From: JBBDSJ01 sp040905025
GTDB lineage: Bacteria > Pseudomonadota > Gammaproteobacteria > Methylohalomonadales > Methylohalomonadaceae
Reading direction: 5' to 3'
Length of the DNA stretch: 64,000 nucleotides
Assembly: GCA_040905025.1 (NCBI GenBank)
Contig: JBBDSJ010000101.1
Location: 34,414 to 98,413 of the forward strand
Shown: positions 16,770 through 25,982 of the stretch, piece by piece
Position numbering within the stretch: position 1 is the first letter of the stretch
How the letters are laid out: every line of letters starts with the position of its first letter
Position numbers and translations under genes: made by a program
The notes under the pieces: model-generated
Seen by the model: the letters and a program-made list of their open reading frames with translations, nothing else
What the model was told of the DNA's origin: nothing
Database searches by the model: none

Positions 16770-18215
16770 TCAAGGTAAATACAGTGGCAATTTCCATACC
16801 AGCGGCAACCAGAAATATACACACAGACTGAGTGCCGGGATCGCCAGCAGATTCAACCAGACACCGGCGCGAACCATTTTCGGTATCGTGATATAGGGTG
16901 TCGCGAATATGATCGCATTCGGTGGCGTCGCAACCGGCAGCATGAATGCCAGCGACGCAGACATGGCCACCACCACCATCAATATCACCGGCTGTACACC
17001 CGCTGCCTCGGCAAACGCTGCCATCACCGGAATCAACAGCGCTGTTGTCGCGGTATTGGACGTGATTTCGGTAAGAAACTTGACCAACACACCCACCAAT
17101 ACGATCAACCAGAATACATTGGCCTGATCGAATACCAGCAGGCGCTCACCGAGCCAGACAGACAGGCCTGTTTGCTGAAAACCTGATGCCAGTGCAAAAC
17201 CACCACCGAACAGAATCAATACACCCCAGGGGATCTGCAAGGCTGTCTGCCAATCAAGAAGCCGGCGGCCACCACTGGCCGGCAGTATAAACAACAACAG
17301 TGCCCCCAGAATCGCAATCGTTGAATCTTCAACCCGATCTGCGAGTGGGCCGCTTAACAGGCCACGCAACAGCCAGCACAATGCCACGCCGCCGAACACG
17401 ATCAAAACGAGCTTTTCTTCCCGTGTCATTGATCTCAGGCCCTGCAATTCCGCCTGCACCGAATTATCTTCCGTCACCATGACCAGCGGTTCATTTGCAT
17501 AGACATAACGGCTCAGGTACCACCAGGCAATAAACAAAAACAACAATGCAAATGGCAATGCAAACAGCATCCATTGCGCGAAACCGATCCTGATGCCATA
17601 AAGCTGCTCAACCATACCGGCAAAAATGGCATTTGGTGGTGTGCCAATCAACGTTGCTGTGCCACCGATTGAGGCGGCATAGGCAATACCCAGCATCAGT
17701 GCCGTAGCAAAACCGGCCTTGCCAGCCGCAACAGCGCCCTCTTCCCTGGCAGTGTATTGAGCGGCCACAGCAGTCGCGATCGGAATCATCATCATGACGG
17801 TCGCCGTGTTACTGATCCACATCGACAAACCGGCACTGGCCAGCATAAAGCCGAGCAATATATGTTGGGGACTGTTGCCGATCAGACTGATGGTATGCAA
17901 TGCAAGACGTCGATGCAGTTCCCAGCGCTGGATGGTTGCCGCCAGCAAAAACCCGCCAAGAAACAGGAAAATCAGATGATGGCCGTAAGCACCGGTGACT
18001 TCACTGGCGGATGTCACACCAAGTAAAGGAAACAATACAATCGGCACCAGTGCTGTTGCTGCAATCGGTATTGCTTCGCTGATCCACCAGGTGGCCATCA
18101 ACACGACCACAGCGGCCACTGCCTGGGCAGACTGACTCATGTCCGCAGGTGTCGGTGCCAGCAGCACCAGCAGAAACAATACCGGACCAAGCCATAGCCC
18201 AATTTGTACGCGCAT
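16770..18215 (-). CDS. DASS-family (SLC13) anion:sodium symporter
   Basis: A 481-residue membrane protein with about 11-12 hydrophobic segments. It has the paired SNT motifs of the divalent anion:sodium symporter family: SNTATVMMMIP near residue 134 and SNTATTALLIP near 388, which form the sodium and carboxylate sites in family structures. Substrates are C4-dicarboxylates, citrate or sulfate; the sequence does not decide. It converges on the REC protein gene with a 20-nt gap and lies 34 nt downstream of the 18250-19332 gene, so the two may be cotranscribed with the SSS symporter upstream. Confidence 0.9.
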   Translation of the reverse strand: MRVQIGLWLGPVLFLLVLLAPTPADMSQSAQAVAAVVVLMATWWISEAIPIAATALVPIVLFPLLGVTSASEVTGAYGHHLIFLFLGGFLLAATIQRWELHRRLALHTISLIGNSPQHILLGFMLASAGLSMWISNTATVMMMIPIATAVAAQYTAREEGAVAAGKAGFATALMLGIAYAASIGGTATLIGTPPNAIFAGMVEQLYGIRIGFAQWMLFALPFALLFLFIAWWYLSRYVYANEPLVMVTEDNSVQAELQGLRSMTREEKLVLIVFGGVALCWLLRGLLSGPLADRVEDSTIAILGALLLFILPASGGRRLLDWQTALQIPWGVLILFGGGFALASGFQQTGLSVWLGERLLVFDQANVFWLIVLVGVLVKFLTEITSNTATTALLIPVMAAFAEAAGVQPVILMVVVAMSASLAFMLPVATPPNAIIFATPYITIPKMVRAGVWLNLLAIPALSLCVYFWLPLVWKLPLYLP

Positions 18216-18249
18216 CAGTTCACCAGTATTTAAAGAGGCCCTGACTTGA

Positions 18250-19332
18250 TCAGAGGTTGATTAAACGATAATAATCATCACCCACACGCAATACATAGCG
18301 TCCGGCACCACTCGCATCCCAGGCATTCAATTCGTGTCCCACTTCTGTATTATCCGGATAAGGTTCAGTCTGCCGGGTCACCGCCTGCCCAGGCGAATCA
18401 ATAGCGGTTTGCAGATCGCCAAACTGCCCGCTATTCAACTGCCCGGTTGTCATGGTAAATACTTTCTCGTCAGGCTGCGGTGCATCGATGGCAGTCGCCA
18501 GCAACCGCCGCGGCGGAACTTCATAACCCTGACGCGCAAGTGCACGCCGTGTGGCGGCATCGGCTTCAGCATCCGTCATGCCTTGCTGATGCAGCCTGGC
18601 ATAGTGCGCCGAGTACAATTGTGCAAACTCCTGTTGCTCAGCATATGCTTCACGACGGGACAGGCTTGTCAGTAAACCGGTTGCCACACCTTCCGGATAC
18701 AGCCGGCCGAAATGGCGGTTATGCAGCAATACATCGTAGCGACCATCCCCGGTGGCGGCGATGACGGCTGCCGGATATGCTGCAATACCCGGCAACGCCA
18801 TGACCTCAATACCCGCGTTGATTATATTGTCGCCCTGACCCACTGTCTGGACGGCGACCTCCGCAGCATCCGGAACCAGCACATTGACAACAAATTCCAG
18901 GCTTTTCCCGCCGGTATCGATCCGTGCCATTACAGTACCGAACGCCTGACCGCGTGGCTGCCGCAGCCAGCGGCCACGCGCCGGTGTATCCGCCCAGTGC
19001 CGCAAAATTTCCACTTGTCCGTCACGCATGCGGATGCGCCGTAACGTCATTTCATCACGCGGGGCATAAGCATAAACCTGCTTGCCGCCAAACAGGCGAC
19101 CGGGATCCATAACCACGCCCAGAGTGTCGCGCTGCAGGTAATAGACATACTCCCCGTTCGGTCCCCAGACTGGAGCAAAAAAACCGCGATGGCGCTCAAA
19201 CGCCAGCAATCGTGTGGCCTGCAAGCCCAGTAACAGGCTGCATAACAGCAATATCAGAATCATCGCCAATACCAGACGCCGGCGCCAGGCCACGAATCGA
19301 TCTTCAACGACAATAGGATCCGGTTTATGCAT
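18250..19332 (-). CDS. Uncharacterised single-pass membrane protein
   Basis: I do not recognise this 360-residue protein. It has a short cytoplasmic N-terminus, one strong transmembrane segment (~19-40, rich in Leu) and then a large domain predicted outside the membrane. The extracytoplasmic part starts with FFAPVWGPNGEYVYYLQRDT, reminiscent of the first blade of a WD40/PD40-type beta-propeller repeat, but further repeats are not evident. It overlaps the end of the SSS symporter by 8 nt and precedes the DASS transporter by 34 nt, so it is very likely translated with the symporter and could be an accessory of it. This role is inference only. Confidence 0.7.
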   Translation of the reverse strand: MHKPDPIVVEDRFVAWRRRLVLAMILILLLCSLLLGLQATRLLAFERHRGFFAPVWGPNGEYVYYLQRDTLGVVMDPGRLFGGKQVYAYAPRDEMTLRRIRMRDGQVEILRHWADTPARGRWLRQPRGQAFGTVMARIDTGGKSLEFVVNVLVPDAAEVAVQTVGQGDNIINAGIEVMALPGIAAYPAAVIAATGDGRYDVLLHNRHFGRLYPEGVATGLLTSLSRREAYAEQQEFAQLYSAHYARLHQQGMTDAEADAATRRALARQGYEVPPRRLLATAIDAPQPDEKVFTMTTGQLNSGQFGDLQTAIDSPGQAVTRQTEPYPDNTEVGHELNAWDASGAGRYVLRVGDDYYRLINL

Positions 19333-20731
19333 CTGCGCGATCTGTCATGACGGCTCTATGATAATCGTGTTCATACCAGGCCGCTGCCAGGTACGCCAGC
19401 AATGCACATCCCAGCGATACAATATAAGGTGTACTCCAGTCACCCAGATACTCACCGTAAAACCAGACCATCGCACCGGCCAGTAATGCCGCATACGCCG
19501 CCAGCCTGCCGCCGATACGGGTATACAAGCCGAGTACACCGCAAATAAATACACCGGCGGTACCGAACGAAACTGCAGTCACAATCAGGTCATAGACGCC
19601 TTCAGCCGACAATGCCAATAGATAGGCAATCAGACCCAGGACCACCACGCAACTGCGGGCGATGAACACCTTGCCCTGCTCTGTCGTAGCTGTACGCAAC
19701 GGCATGATGACGTTATGGGAAATCATCGCGCCGGCAGCCAGCAGCGCACTGTCGACCGTGGACAGAATCGCTGAAATCAATGCGCCCGTAAAAAGCACAT
19801 AAACAAACGTCGTCAGGTAATCACGCGCCAGGGTCGGCACGATCTGTTCAGGATCGACAAGACCCGGCAGCAGTTGCGGCCCGACCAGACCGAGATATAC
19901 CGGGATCAGACCGACACTGAAATACAGACAGCCACCCAGCACGGCCGCATTGCGCGCGGTATTGGCTGACTTGGCCGCGAGTATCCGCGCAATTGCCTCG
20001 GCCGCCAGCGTCGCCCCGGCGATCGGTATTGCCCAGGCTTCGACGGTTTGCCAGAACGTTTTATCGCCGCGGCTGAAAAAATCCAGCCGTTCAGCAGGCA
20101 CCGCTGCAAGTCCGGCACTGACACCGCCGGTGTGATCCAGCACGGCCAGAAACAACAGCACCAACCCCAGCAATAGCGCCAGCCCCTGCACCAGATCAGT
20201 CACCGCCGTTGCCAGCAGGCCACCGGCTGTGGTGTAAATAATAACCACGGCCGCGGCAATCGTAATGGCGACACTGGTATCAACATCGGAAATGACGCTG
20301 ACAACATGACCGAAGGCGCGTACCTGGGCAGCCGCCCAGAGCACGCCGGCCGGCACGATGAGAATGACGAACAGACGCTCGACGCCGCCGGAATAACGCT
20401 GCCGGAAAAAATCCGCGAATGTCATGTACTGCGCACGCCGCAGGCGGGCGGCGAAGAACAGGCCAAGGAAAATCAGGCATAGCGCGTAGGCAAACGGCTC
20501 GGCCGTATCACCCGACAAACCGCCGGCATACATATTCCCGGCAGCGCCCACGATAGTTTCAGCGCCAAACCAGGTAGCGAATACGGTAAACGTCGCCAGC
20601 CCCAGGCCTAGCCGCCGGCCCGCCAGCAGATAGTCGGTTTCATTGGCAATATTGCGCGAGACCCACAAGCCCAGCGCAAACTGTACGGCGACATACAGCA
20701 TCACGCCGATTAAAACGGTATTCACCGGCAA
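19325..20731 (-). CDS. SSS-family sodium:solute symporter
   Basis: A 468-residue integral membrane protein with about 13 hydrophobic helices and features of the SLC5/SSS family: ATWFGAETIVGAAGNMY (~54-70) and the long run ILSTVDSALLAAGAM (~317-331), where small polar residues build the sodium site. Substrate could be a sugar, amino acid, carboxylate or choline-like compound. Its 3' end overlaps the next gene by 8 nt. It diverges from cstA with a 141-bp spacer that probably holds both promoters. Confidence 0.9.
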   Translation of the reverse strand: MPVNTVLIGVMLYVAVQFALGLWVSRNIANETDYLLAGRRLGLGLATFTVFATWFGAETIVGAAGNMYAGGLSGDTAEPFAYALCLIFLGLFFAARLRRAQYMTFADFFRQRYSGGVERLFVILIVPAGVLWAAAQVRAFGHVVSVISDVDTSVAITIAAAVVIIYTTAGGLLATAVTDLVQGLALLLGLVLLFLAVLDHTGGVSAGLAAVPAERLDFFSRGDKTFWQTVEAWAIPIAGATLAAEAIARILAAKSANTARNAAVLGGCLYFSVGLIPVYLGLVGPQLLPGLVDPEQIVPTLARDYLTTFVYVLFTGALISAILSTVDSALLAAGAMISHNVIMPLRTATTEQGKVFIARSCVVVLGLIAYLLALSAEGVYDLIVTAVSFGTAGVFICGVLGLYTRIGGRLAAYAALLAGAMVWFYGEYLGDWSTPYIVSLGCALLAYLAAAWYEHDYHRAVMTDRADA

Positions 20732-20872
20732 TTCTCCCCATGGATATTCTGCGTATGGTACCGCCGGGAAATTAACAGTAAACTCACCGGCAGCAAAAAG
20801 ATCACTATAACTTATAACGGTTTACCGGCACTGCGCACCTGGCCCGCGTCAGGTAACCACATTTAAACGATC

Positions 20873-22951
20873 ATGTCCGACGTCCTTACAAGCTATAAAA
20901 ACGTTTTTCTAAAACTGGTTGTCTGGCCCGCTATCGCGCTGCTCGGCGCTGCCGCTGTTGGCGGCATTGCCATCAACCGTGGTGAATCCATCAACAGCAT
21001 GTGGTTTATCATCGCCGCAGTCTGCGTCTACGCGATTGGCTATCGTTTCTACAGCGCCTTTATCGCGGCAAAGGTTCTGGTAGTGGACAGCACCCGGGCC
21101 ACACCGGCCGAACGCTTTGATAACGGCCGCGATTTCATGCCCACCAATAAATGGATTGTATTCGGGCACCATTTTGCTGCCATCTCCGGACCCGGCCCGC
21201 TGATTGGGCCGACACTGGCCGCCCAGTTTGGTTATCTGCCCGGTACGCTCTGGATCCTGATCGGCGCCGTCCTCGGCGGCTGCGTGCAGGACTTTGTCAT
21301 GTTGTTCAATTCGATGCGCCGCAATGGCCGTTCGCTCGGCCAGATGGCACGCGACGAACTTGGCCCGGTCGGTGGCAGTTTTGCCCTGGTCGGCGTCATG
21401 TTGATCATGATCATCCTGATAGCGGTACTCGGTCTGGTCGTGGTCAATGCAATGAAACACAGCCCGTGGGCGACATCAACGGTTGCCGCAACGATTCCGA
21501 TTGCAATTCTGATTGGTTTATACCTGCGCAATATCCGGCCCGGCCGGATACTTGAAGCCACCTTGATCGGGGTCAGCCTGTTATTGCTGGCCGTGGCTGG
21601 CGGTGGCTGGATCGACCAGTTACCGATCCGCAGCTGGTTCGATCTGGGGCCTTCCACACTGGCATTGTTTGTCATTGCTTACGGCTTTTTTGCCGCCGTG
21701 TTGCCGGTCTGGCTGTTGCTGGCACCACGCGATTACCTGTCAACATTCATGAAAATCGGCACGATTTTCGCGCTGGCTATCGCCATCCTGATAGTCCAGC
21801 CGGACATGAAAATGCCGGCCATAACACAATTCATTGATGGCACCGGCCCGATCTTTGCCGGCAGCGTGTTTCCATTTGTGTTCATTACGATTGCCTGTGG
21901 CGCGGTATCCGGCTTTCATGCACTGATAGCTTCGGGCACAACACCAAAACTTATCAGCAATGAATGCGATGCACGCTTTATCGGCTATGGCGGTATGTTA
22001 ATGGAATCCTTCGTAGCCATCATGGCCATGATCGCGGCCTGTGTACTTGAGCCGGGCATATTTTTTGCCATCAACAGTCCGGCCGGCATCGTCGGCAGTG
22101 CGCCGGCAGACGCCGTTGCCAGCATCACGGCCATGGGCTATCCGGTCACGGTTGCAGAAATGCAGGCACTGGCAGGTGCCATGGGTGAACACACCCTGTT
22201 TGCCCGTACCGGGGGCGCGCCATCACTGGCAGTCGGCATGGCCAGTATATTTGCCGGTGCATTCGGCAGCGGCTTCCCGGCACTCTGGTATCACTTTGCG
22301 ATCATGTTTGAAGCACTGTTTATTCTGACAACAGTGGATTCCGGTACCCGTGTGGCACGTTTCATGTTGCAGGACATGATCGGCAATGTCTGGACAAAAT
22401 TTGGCGAAACCAGCTGGTATCCCGGTGTACTTTTGTCATCGGGGATCGTCGTAGCCGCATGGGGCTATTTCCTTTATATGGGTACGATTGATCCGCTTGG
22501 AGGTATTAACAGCCTCTGGCCGCTGTTCGGTATTTCGAACCAGATGCTTGCCGCCATTGCGCTATGCCTGTGCACAACCATTTTGATCAAATCGGGCAAA
22601 CTACGCTACGTCTGGGTCACCGCTGTGCCACTGTTATGGTTATTGCTCATCACAACCACTGCGGCACTGGAAAAACTCTTCAATGCTGACCCGCGCATCG
22701 GCTTTCTCGCGCACGCACGGTCATTACAGGAGCGGCTGGCCAGCGGCGATCTGCCGATTGATCTGGTTGCCCAGGCACCGCGATTAATTTTCAATGATCG
22801 ACTTAATGCCGGACTGACGATCTTTTTTATGATTGTTACCTGGGTTGTGTTCATTGATATGTTACGGGTTTGTTATAATCATCTCAGTGGTCGTCAGCGC
22901 CGGCCAATAACAGAGGCACCCTACATGCAAACACAGCTGGCAAATTATTGA
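20873..22951 (+). CDS. cstA: Carbon starvation protein CstA, peptide/pyruvate transporter
   Basis: The 692-residue protein is a multi-spanning membrane transporter of the CstA family. Diagnostic segments are ISGPGPLIGPTLAAQFGYLP near residue 105 and the acidic-free region CGAVSGFHALIASGTTPK near 343, with a late GTRVARFMLQD. CstA members import peptides during carbon starvation, and some import pyruvate. The stop TGA overlaps the next start by one base (TGATG), so ybdD is coupled, as in E. coli. In enteric bacteria the gene is controlled by CRP and CsrA; no such site was identified here. Confidence 0.95.
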   Translation: MSDVLTSYKNVFLKLVVWPAIALLGAAAVGGIAINRGESINSMWFIIAAVCVYAIGYRFYSAFIAAKVLVVDSTRATPAERFDNGRDFMPTNKWIVFGHHFAAISGPGPLIGPTLAAQFGYLPGTLWILIGAVLGGCVQDFVMLFNSMRRNGRSLGQMARDELGPVGGSFALVGVMLIMIILIAVLGLVVVNAMKHSPWATSTVAATIPIAILIGLYLRNIRPGRILEATLIGVSLLLLAVAGGGWIDQLPIRSWFDLGPSTLALFVIAYGFFAAVLPVWLLLAPRDYLSTFMKIGTIFALAIAILIVQPDMKMPAITQFIDGTGPIFAGSVFPFVFITIACGAVSGFHALIASGTTPKLISNECDARFIGYGGMLMESFVAIMAMIAACVLEPGIFFAINSPAGIVGSAPADAVASITAMGYPVTVAEMQALAGAMGEHTLFARTGGAPSLAVGMASIFAGAFGSGFPALWYHFAIMFEALFILTTVDSGTRVARFMLQDMIGNVWTKFGETSWYPGVLLSSGIVVAAWGYFLYMGTIDPLGGINSLWPLFGISNQMLAAIALCLCTTILIKSGKLRYVWVTAVPLLWLLLITTTAALEKLFNADPRIGFLAHARSLQERLASGDLPIDLVAQAPRLIFNDRLNAGLTIFFMIVTWVVFIDMLRVCYNHLSGRQRRPITEAPYMQTQLANY

Positions 22952-23136
22952 TGCGTAGATTGATCAAGACTATCTGGCAACAATTGCGTGCGCTCAGTGG
23001 TGAAGATGCCTATGAACGCTATCTGGAACACTGGCAGCGCGAACATGCCGACAGCAATGTAGCACCCATGGACCGGCGCAGCTTTTATCTGGCCGAACAG
23101 CAACGCAAATGGAACCGGCCAAACCGCTGTTGCTGA
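22951..23136 (+). CDS. YbdD/YjiX-family small protein
   Basis: A 61-residue protein starting at the ATG that overlaps the cstA stop. The family core is visible: GEDAYERYLEHW, then DRRSFYLAEQQRKW. Proteins of this type are encoded directly after cstA and are required for its transport function in E. coli. The C-terminus (RPNRCC) overlaps the next gene. Confidence 0.9.
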   Translation: MRRLIKTIWQQLRALSGEDAYERYLEHWQREHADSNVAPMDRRSFYLAEQQRKWNRPNRCC

Positions 23137-23441
23137 TGACCACACCCCGTGCATCTGGCTGGACGTCACGCTGGCGCCGGTATGCAACCACTGTCAAAAC
23201 CGAATTCCGGGTCTACCAACGCGTTTACCGTCACCCCGACACACCGCGGATGTCGCGCTGGCTACTTGGACTGGCGCTCGTTTATCTGCTGTCCCCGCTG
23301 GATTTGATTCCGGACTGGCTACCGCTCATCGGCCAGCTGGATGACCTGATCATCGTGCCGTTGCTGGTCTATCTGGCCCTCCGGCAGATCCCGCCCGGGC
23401 TGATTGCCCAATGCCGTGCCCTGGAAACGCCGGCGAAATAA
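23136..23441 (+). CDS. DUF1232 (YkvA-type) membrane protein
   Basis: About 101 residues from the ATG at 23136, which overlaps the previous stop (TGATG); an upstream TTG-type start at 23109 would add nine residues. The core is a hydrophobic hairpin with YLLSPLDLIPDWLPLIGQLDD, the hallmark of DUF1232. Function of the family is not established. It is coupled to the cstA-ybdD transcript, although DUF1232 is not a usual partner there. Confidence 0.85.
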   Translation: MTTPRASGWTSRWRRYATTVKTEFRVYQRVYRHPDTPRMSRWLLGLALVYLLSPLDLIPDWLPLIGQLDDLIIVPLLVYLALRQIPPGLIAQCRALETPAK

Positions 23442-23532
23442 TCATCCTGCTGGATACCGGAACTGCCACACACAAATGCCGGTTCCCGTAGCCGAATGGC
23501 TTCAGTATGATAAGCGCCAATGGAGCAAATAA

Positions 23533-24189
23533 ATGACCGACGATTCAAACAGCAATTCAAATCCTGCACCCAGTCAGGGCAACGTCATCCGCAAGCTGGC
23601 CGAGTATCTGGCCTGCGCCCCCGGCACACTGAAAAGGGCACTGGAACACCAGGCGAAAATCGGTAGTGATGAAACGAATCTGCCACGCATTGGCCAGATA
23701 CTGCAGGAACTTGGCATCATTTCTGCCGAAGAGCTGGAATCCGCCATTCGTCGCCAACGCGCTGATCGGCTCAGGCAGTGTTATGTCTTCAGTTCCCTCA
23801 CCCAGCCGGAACTGACAGCTCTGAGTATGCGCTTTCGTGAAGTTACGGTGCCAGAAGGCTATCAGTTCATTATTCAGGACGAGGAAGACCCGACACTGTA
23901 TGTACTTGCCAGCGGCAAGGCTGAAGTCTATCGAACGGATATTGATGGCAACTGGTTGCATATCGCCTATCTGGAACAGAGCGAACCCATTGGTGAAATG
24001 GGCTACTTTGACCCCAGCGGCCGCCGTTCCGCCTCGGTACGTGCCGTTGAACGCAGTGAGCTGCTATGCGCAAGCTACAGCGATCTGACACACTATTTTG
24101 AAAATGTGCCGCGGGTAGCCAATGATTTCATGAAACTCGTGAAAAAACGCAAGGACGCCATTGACGAATTGCTTCATCAGGCAACCTGA
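23533..24189 (+). CDS. Cyclic nucleotide-binding domain protein
   Basis: A 218-residue cytoplasmic protein. Residues ~45-80 (RIGQILQELGIISAEELESA) resemble the N-terminal domain of type II/IV secretion ATPases (MshEN-like), which often binds c-di-GMP. Residues ~90-205 are a cyclic nucleotide-binding beta-roll with the phosphate-binding cassette GEMGYFDPSGRRSASVRA. There is no HTH or kinase domain after it, so it is a sensor or adaptor rather than a CRP-type regulator. It stands alone with a good spacing to the previous gene. Confidence 0.85.
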   Translation: MTDDSNSNSNPAPSQGNVIRKLAEYLACAPGTLKRALEHQAKIGSDETNLPRIGQILQELGIISAEELESAIRRQRADRLRQCYVFSSLTQPELTALSMRFREVTVPEGYQFIIQDEEDPTLYVLASGKAEVYRTDIDGNWLHIAYLEQSEPIGEMGYFDPSGRRSASVRAVERSELLCASYSDLTHYFENVPRVANDFMKLVKKRKDAIDELLHQAT

Positions 24190-24229
24190 ACCGGATCTTT
24201 TTCATCCACGCATCGATCAATCGTTGCAG

Positions 24230-24742
24230 TCAGATGGAGTCCAGCAGTACCTGCCAGGCAGCCAGTTTTTGCTGATATGTCATACCGGCATTGGCCGGGC
24301 TGGTTGATGGCAAGCGCGTGTATTGCATAGTCAGGTTATCCAGCCAAGGCGACACATGCCTGCGATAGGTTGCTTCTGCCTTGCCGCCGTTAAAATACAC
24401 ATGCTCAATTTTGTCATGTTGGCGAAAGAAACTGACGAAGTTGTTTGCCTGCAATGAGGCATCGTCAATATCTGCATCAAGGCTGCCGACACGCGTACAC
24501 GCACGGATGACATCCCAGACAGCGATACCGGCAACTTGTAACGCTGCGGTACGTTCGGCATATGCAGCCGTCAGAGAGAAGCCCAGCAACTCAGCCATAA
24601 TGGGCCAGAACTGATTGCGTGGATGGGCATAGTACTGTGTTGCCTGCAATGATGCTGTACCCGGCATACTGCCAAGAATAAGTACACGTGCATTTTTTGC
24701 GGCAACAGGCGGGAAACCGGTTAACGGCCTGTCTGCTGTCAT
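24230..24742 (-). CDS. DNA-deoxyinosine glycosylase (UDG superfamily)
   Basis: The 170-residue sequence matches the hypoxanthine-DNA glycosylase family (UDG family 6), which removes deaminated adenine from DNA. Motif 1 is LILGSMPGTASLQA (residues ~25-38), followed by YYAHPRNQFWPIM, and motif 2 near the C-terminus is PSTSPANAG. The start overlaps the mtnC stop by 4 nt (ATGA), so it is the last gene of the methionine-salvage operon, an unexpected partner. Confidence 0.9.
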   Translation of the reverse strand: MTADRPLTGFPPVAAKNARVLILGSMPGTASLQATQYYAHPRNQFWPIMAELLGFSLTAAYAERTAALQVAGIAVWDVIRACTRVGSLDADIDDASLQANNFVSFFRQHDKIEHVYFNGGKAEATYRRHVSPWLDNLTMQYTRLPSTSPANAGMTYQQKLAAWQVLLDSI

Positions 24743-25410
24743 TCCGGAATAATTTCGCTAAAGCTGTGTGCAACGGCATGATCGCCGGCTGGCTGATCGG
24801 CACGGATCAGTTGCGTGGTGCGCATGCCGACTGCACGTGCCGCATTGAGTTCTTCAATAATATCCGAGAGGAATAAAATCCCGGCCGCTGGCTCACCTAT
24901 TTCATCGGCAATTTTTTTATAGGCACCGGCTTCACGCTTGCTGCCGATACGGGTATCAAAATAGCCGGAAAACAGTGGCGTCAAATCACCAAAATCGCTG
25001 AAGCTAAAGAGCAGTTTTTGTGCGGCCACCGAACCGGATGAAAAAATATAGAGCTTGATCCCCCGGGCATGCCAGGCCCTGAGTTGTTCAGCCGCATCGG
25101 GATAGACATGCCCGGTAAAGTCACCGGCAGCATAGCCAGCCTGCCAGACGTGACCTTGCAGGGCTTTCAGAATGATATCCTTGCGATCTTCATCCATCCA
25201 TTGCATTAGCACATCAATAATCTGCTGCTCAGTCAGATAACGTTTCTGTTGATCACGCAATGCATCCAGCAATTCCTTAATCGCCGGCTCGCGCTGGTTA
25301 CGCCGGATAAAGTCCGGCAATACCTTGCGTGCATAGGGAAACAACACATCATGCACAAACGCCAGCGATGTTGTGGTGCCCTCGATATCGATAAGGATTG
25401 TTTTGGTCAA
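24739..25410 (-). CDS. mtnC: Enolase-phosphatase E1
   Basis: MtnC enolises and dephosphorylates 2,3-diketo-5-methylthiopentyl-1-phosphate in the methionine salvage pathway. It is a HAD-family protein: the nucleophile motif is DIEGTTTSLAFVHD at the N-terminus, with KLYIFSSGSVAAQ near 105 and LSDIIEELNAA near 175. The longer frame adds about 40 residues that no homologue has; the conserved protein begins TKTILIDIEG, so I place the start at a TTG (25408-25410), 14 nt after the mtnD stop. This gives 223 residues, the normal length. Confidence 0.93.
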   Translation of the reverse strand: MTKTILIDIEGTTTSLAFVHDVLFPYARKVLPDFIRRNQREPAIKELLDALRDQQKRYLTEQQIIDVLMQWMDEDRKDIILKALQGHVWQAGYAAGDFTGHVYPDAAEQLRAWHARGIKLYIFSSGSVAAQKLLFSFSDFGDLTPLFSGYFDTRIGSKREAGAYKKIADEIGEPAAGILFLSDIIEELNAARAVGMRTTQLIRADQPAGDHAVAHSFSEIIPE

Positions 25411-25424
25411 AACAACAGGTTCCG

Positions 25425-25982
25425 CTAGACTGAACGTACGTAGCTGTCGAAATCCGGAAACTGTTTTGCAATCTCGCTGCCGGTAAAATTGCCGACCCAG
25501 CCATCCGCCGTGGTGAAAAAGCGAATACATTTGAAATCCGGGTTCTCACCCATATCAAACCAGTGCGTGGTATTCGCCGGCACACTGATCAAATCACCCT
25601 GGGTACACAACACAGCCATGACCTTGCCATTGATATGCAGGTAGAAAAGGCCCTGACCTTCAACAAAAAAGCGCACTTCAAAATCGGCATGCGTATGTTC
25701 ATTCAGAAACTTCTGCCGCATTTCACTTTTTTTGGGATTGTCCGGGCGCAGACTGATCACATCGACAGATTGAAAACCGTATTGACTGTTCAGACGTGTG
25801 ATTTCATTTTTATATGCTGCCAGCACTTCTTCCTGGTCGGCATCCGCAGATAGCGGCTTGTCAATCTGCCACTTCTCAAGTTGCACTCCGGCTTTGCCCA
25901 ACTGATCGACAATTTCATCAAAGTCGGTAAAGGTGTCGCGCCGGCCGCTGTCATCGTCCGGATAAATTGAAAGTGTTGTCAT
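25425..25982 (-). CDS. mtnD: Acireductone dioxygenase
   Basis: MtnD oxidises acireductone; with iron it yields the methionine precursor 2-keto-4-methylthiobutyrate, with nickel an off-pathway product. The 185-residue cupin has the metal ligands in HTHADFEVRFFVEG (two His and Glu) and a later His in NTTHWFDMG. The start overlaps the mtnB stop (ATGA). Confidence 0.96.
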   Translation of the reverse strand: MTTLSIYPDDDSGRRDTFTDFDEIVDQLGKAGVQLEKWQIDKPLSADADQEEVLAAYKNEITRLNSQYGFQSVDVISLRPDNPKKSEMRQKFLNEHTHADFEVRFFVEGQGLFYLHINGKVMAVLCTQGDLISVPANTTHWFDMGENPDFKCIRFFTTADGWVGNFTGSEIAKQFPDFDSYVRSV

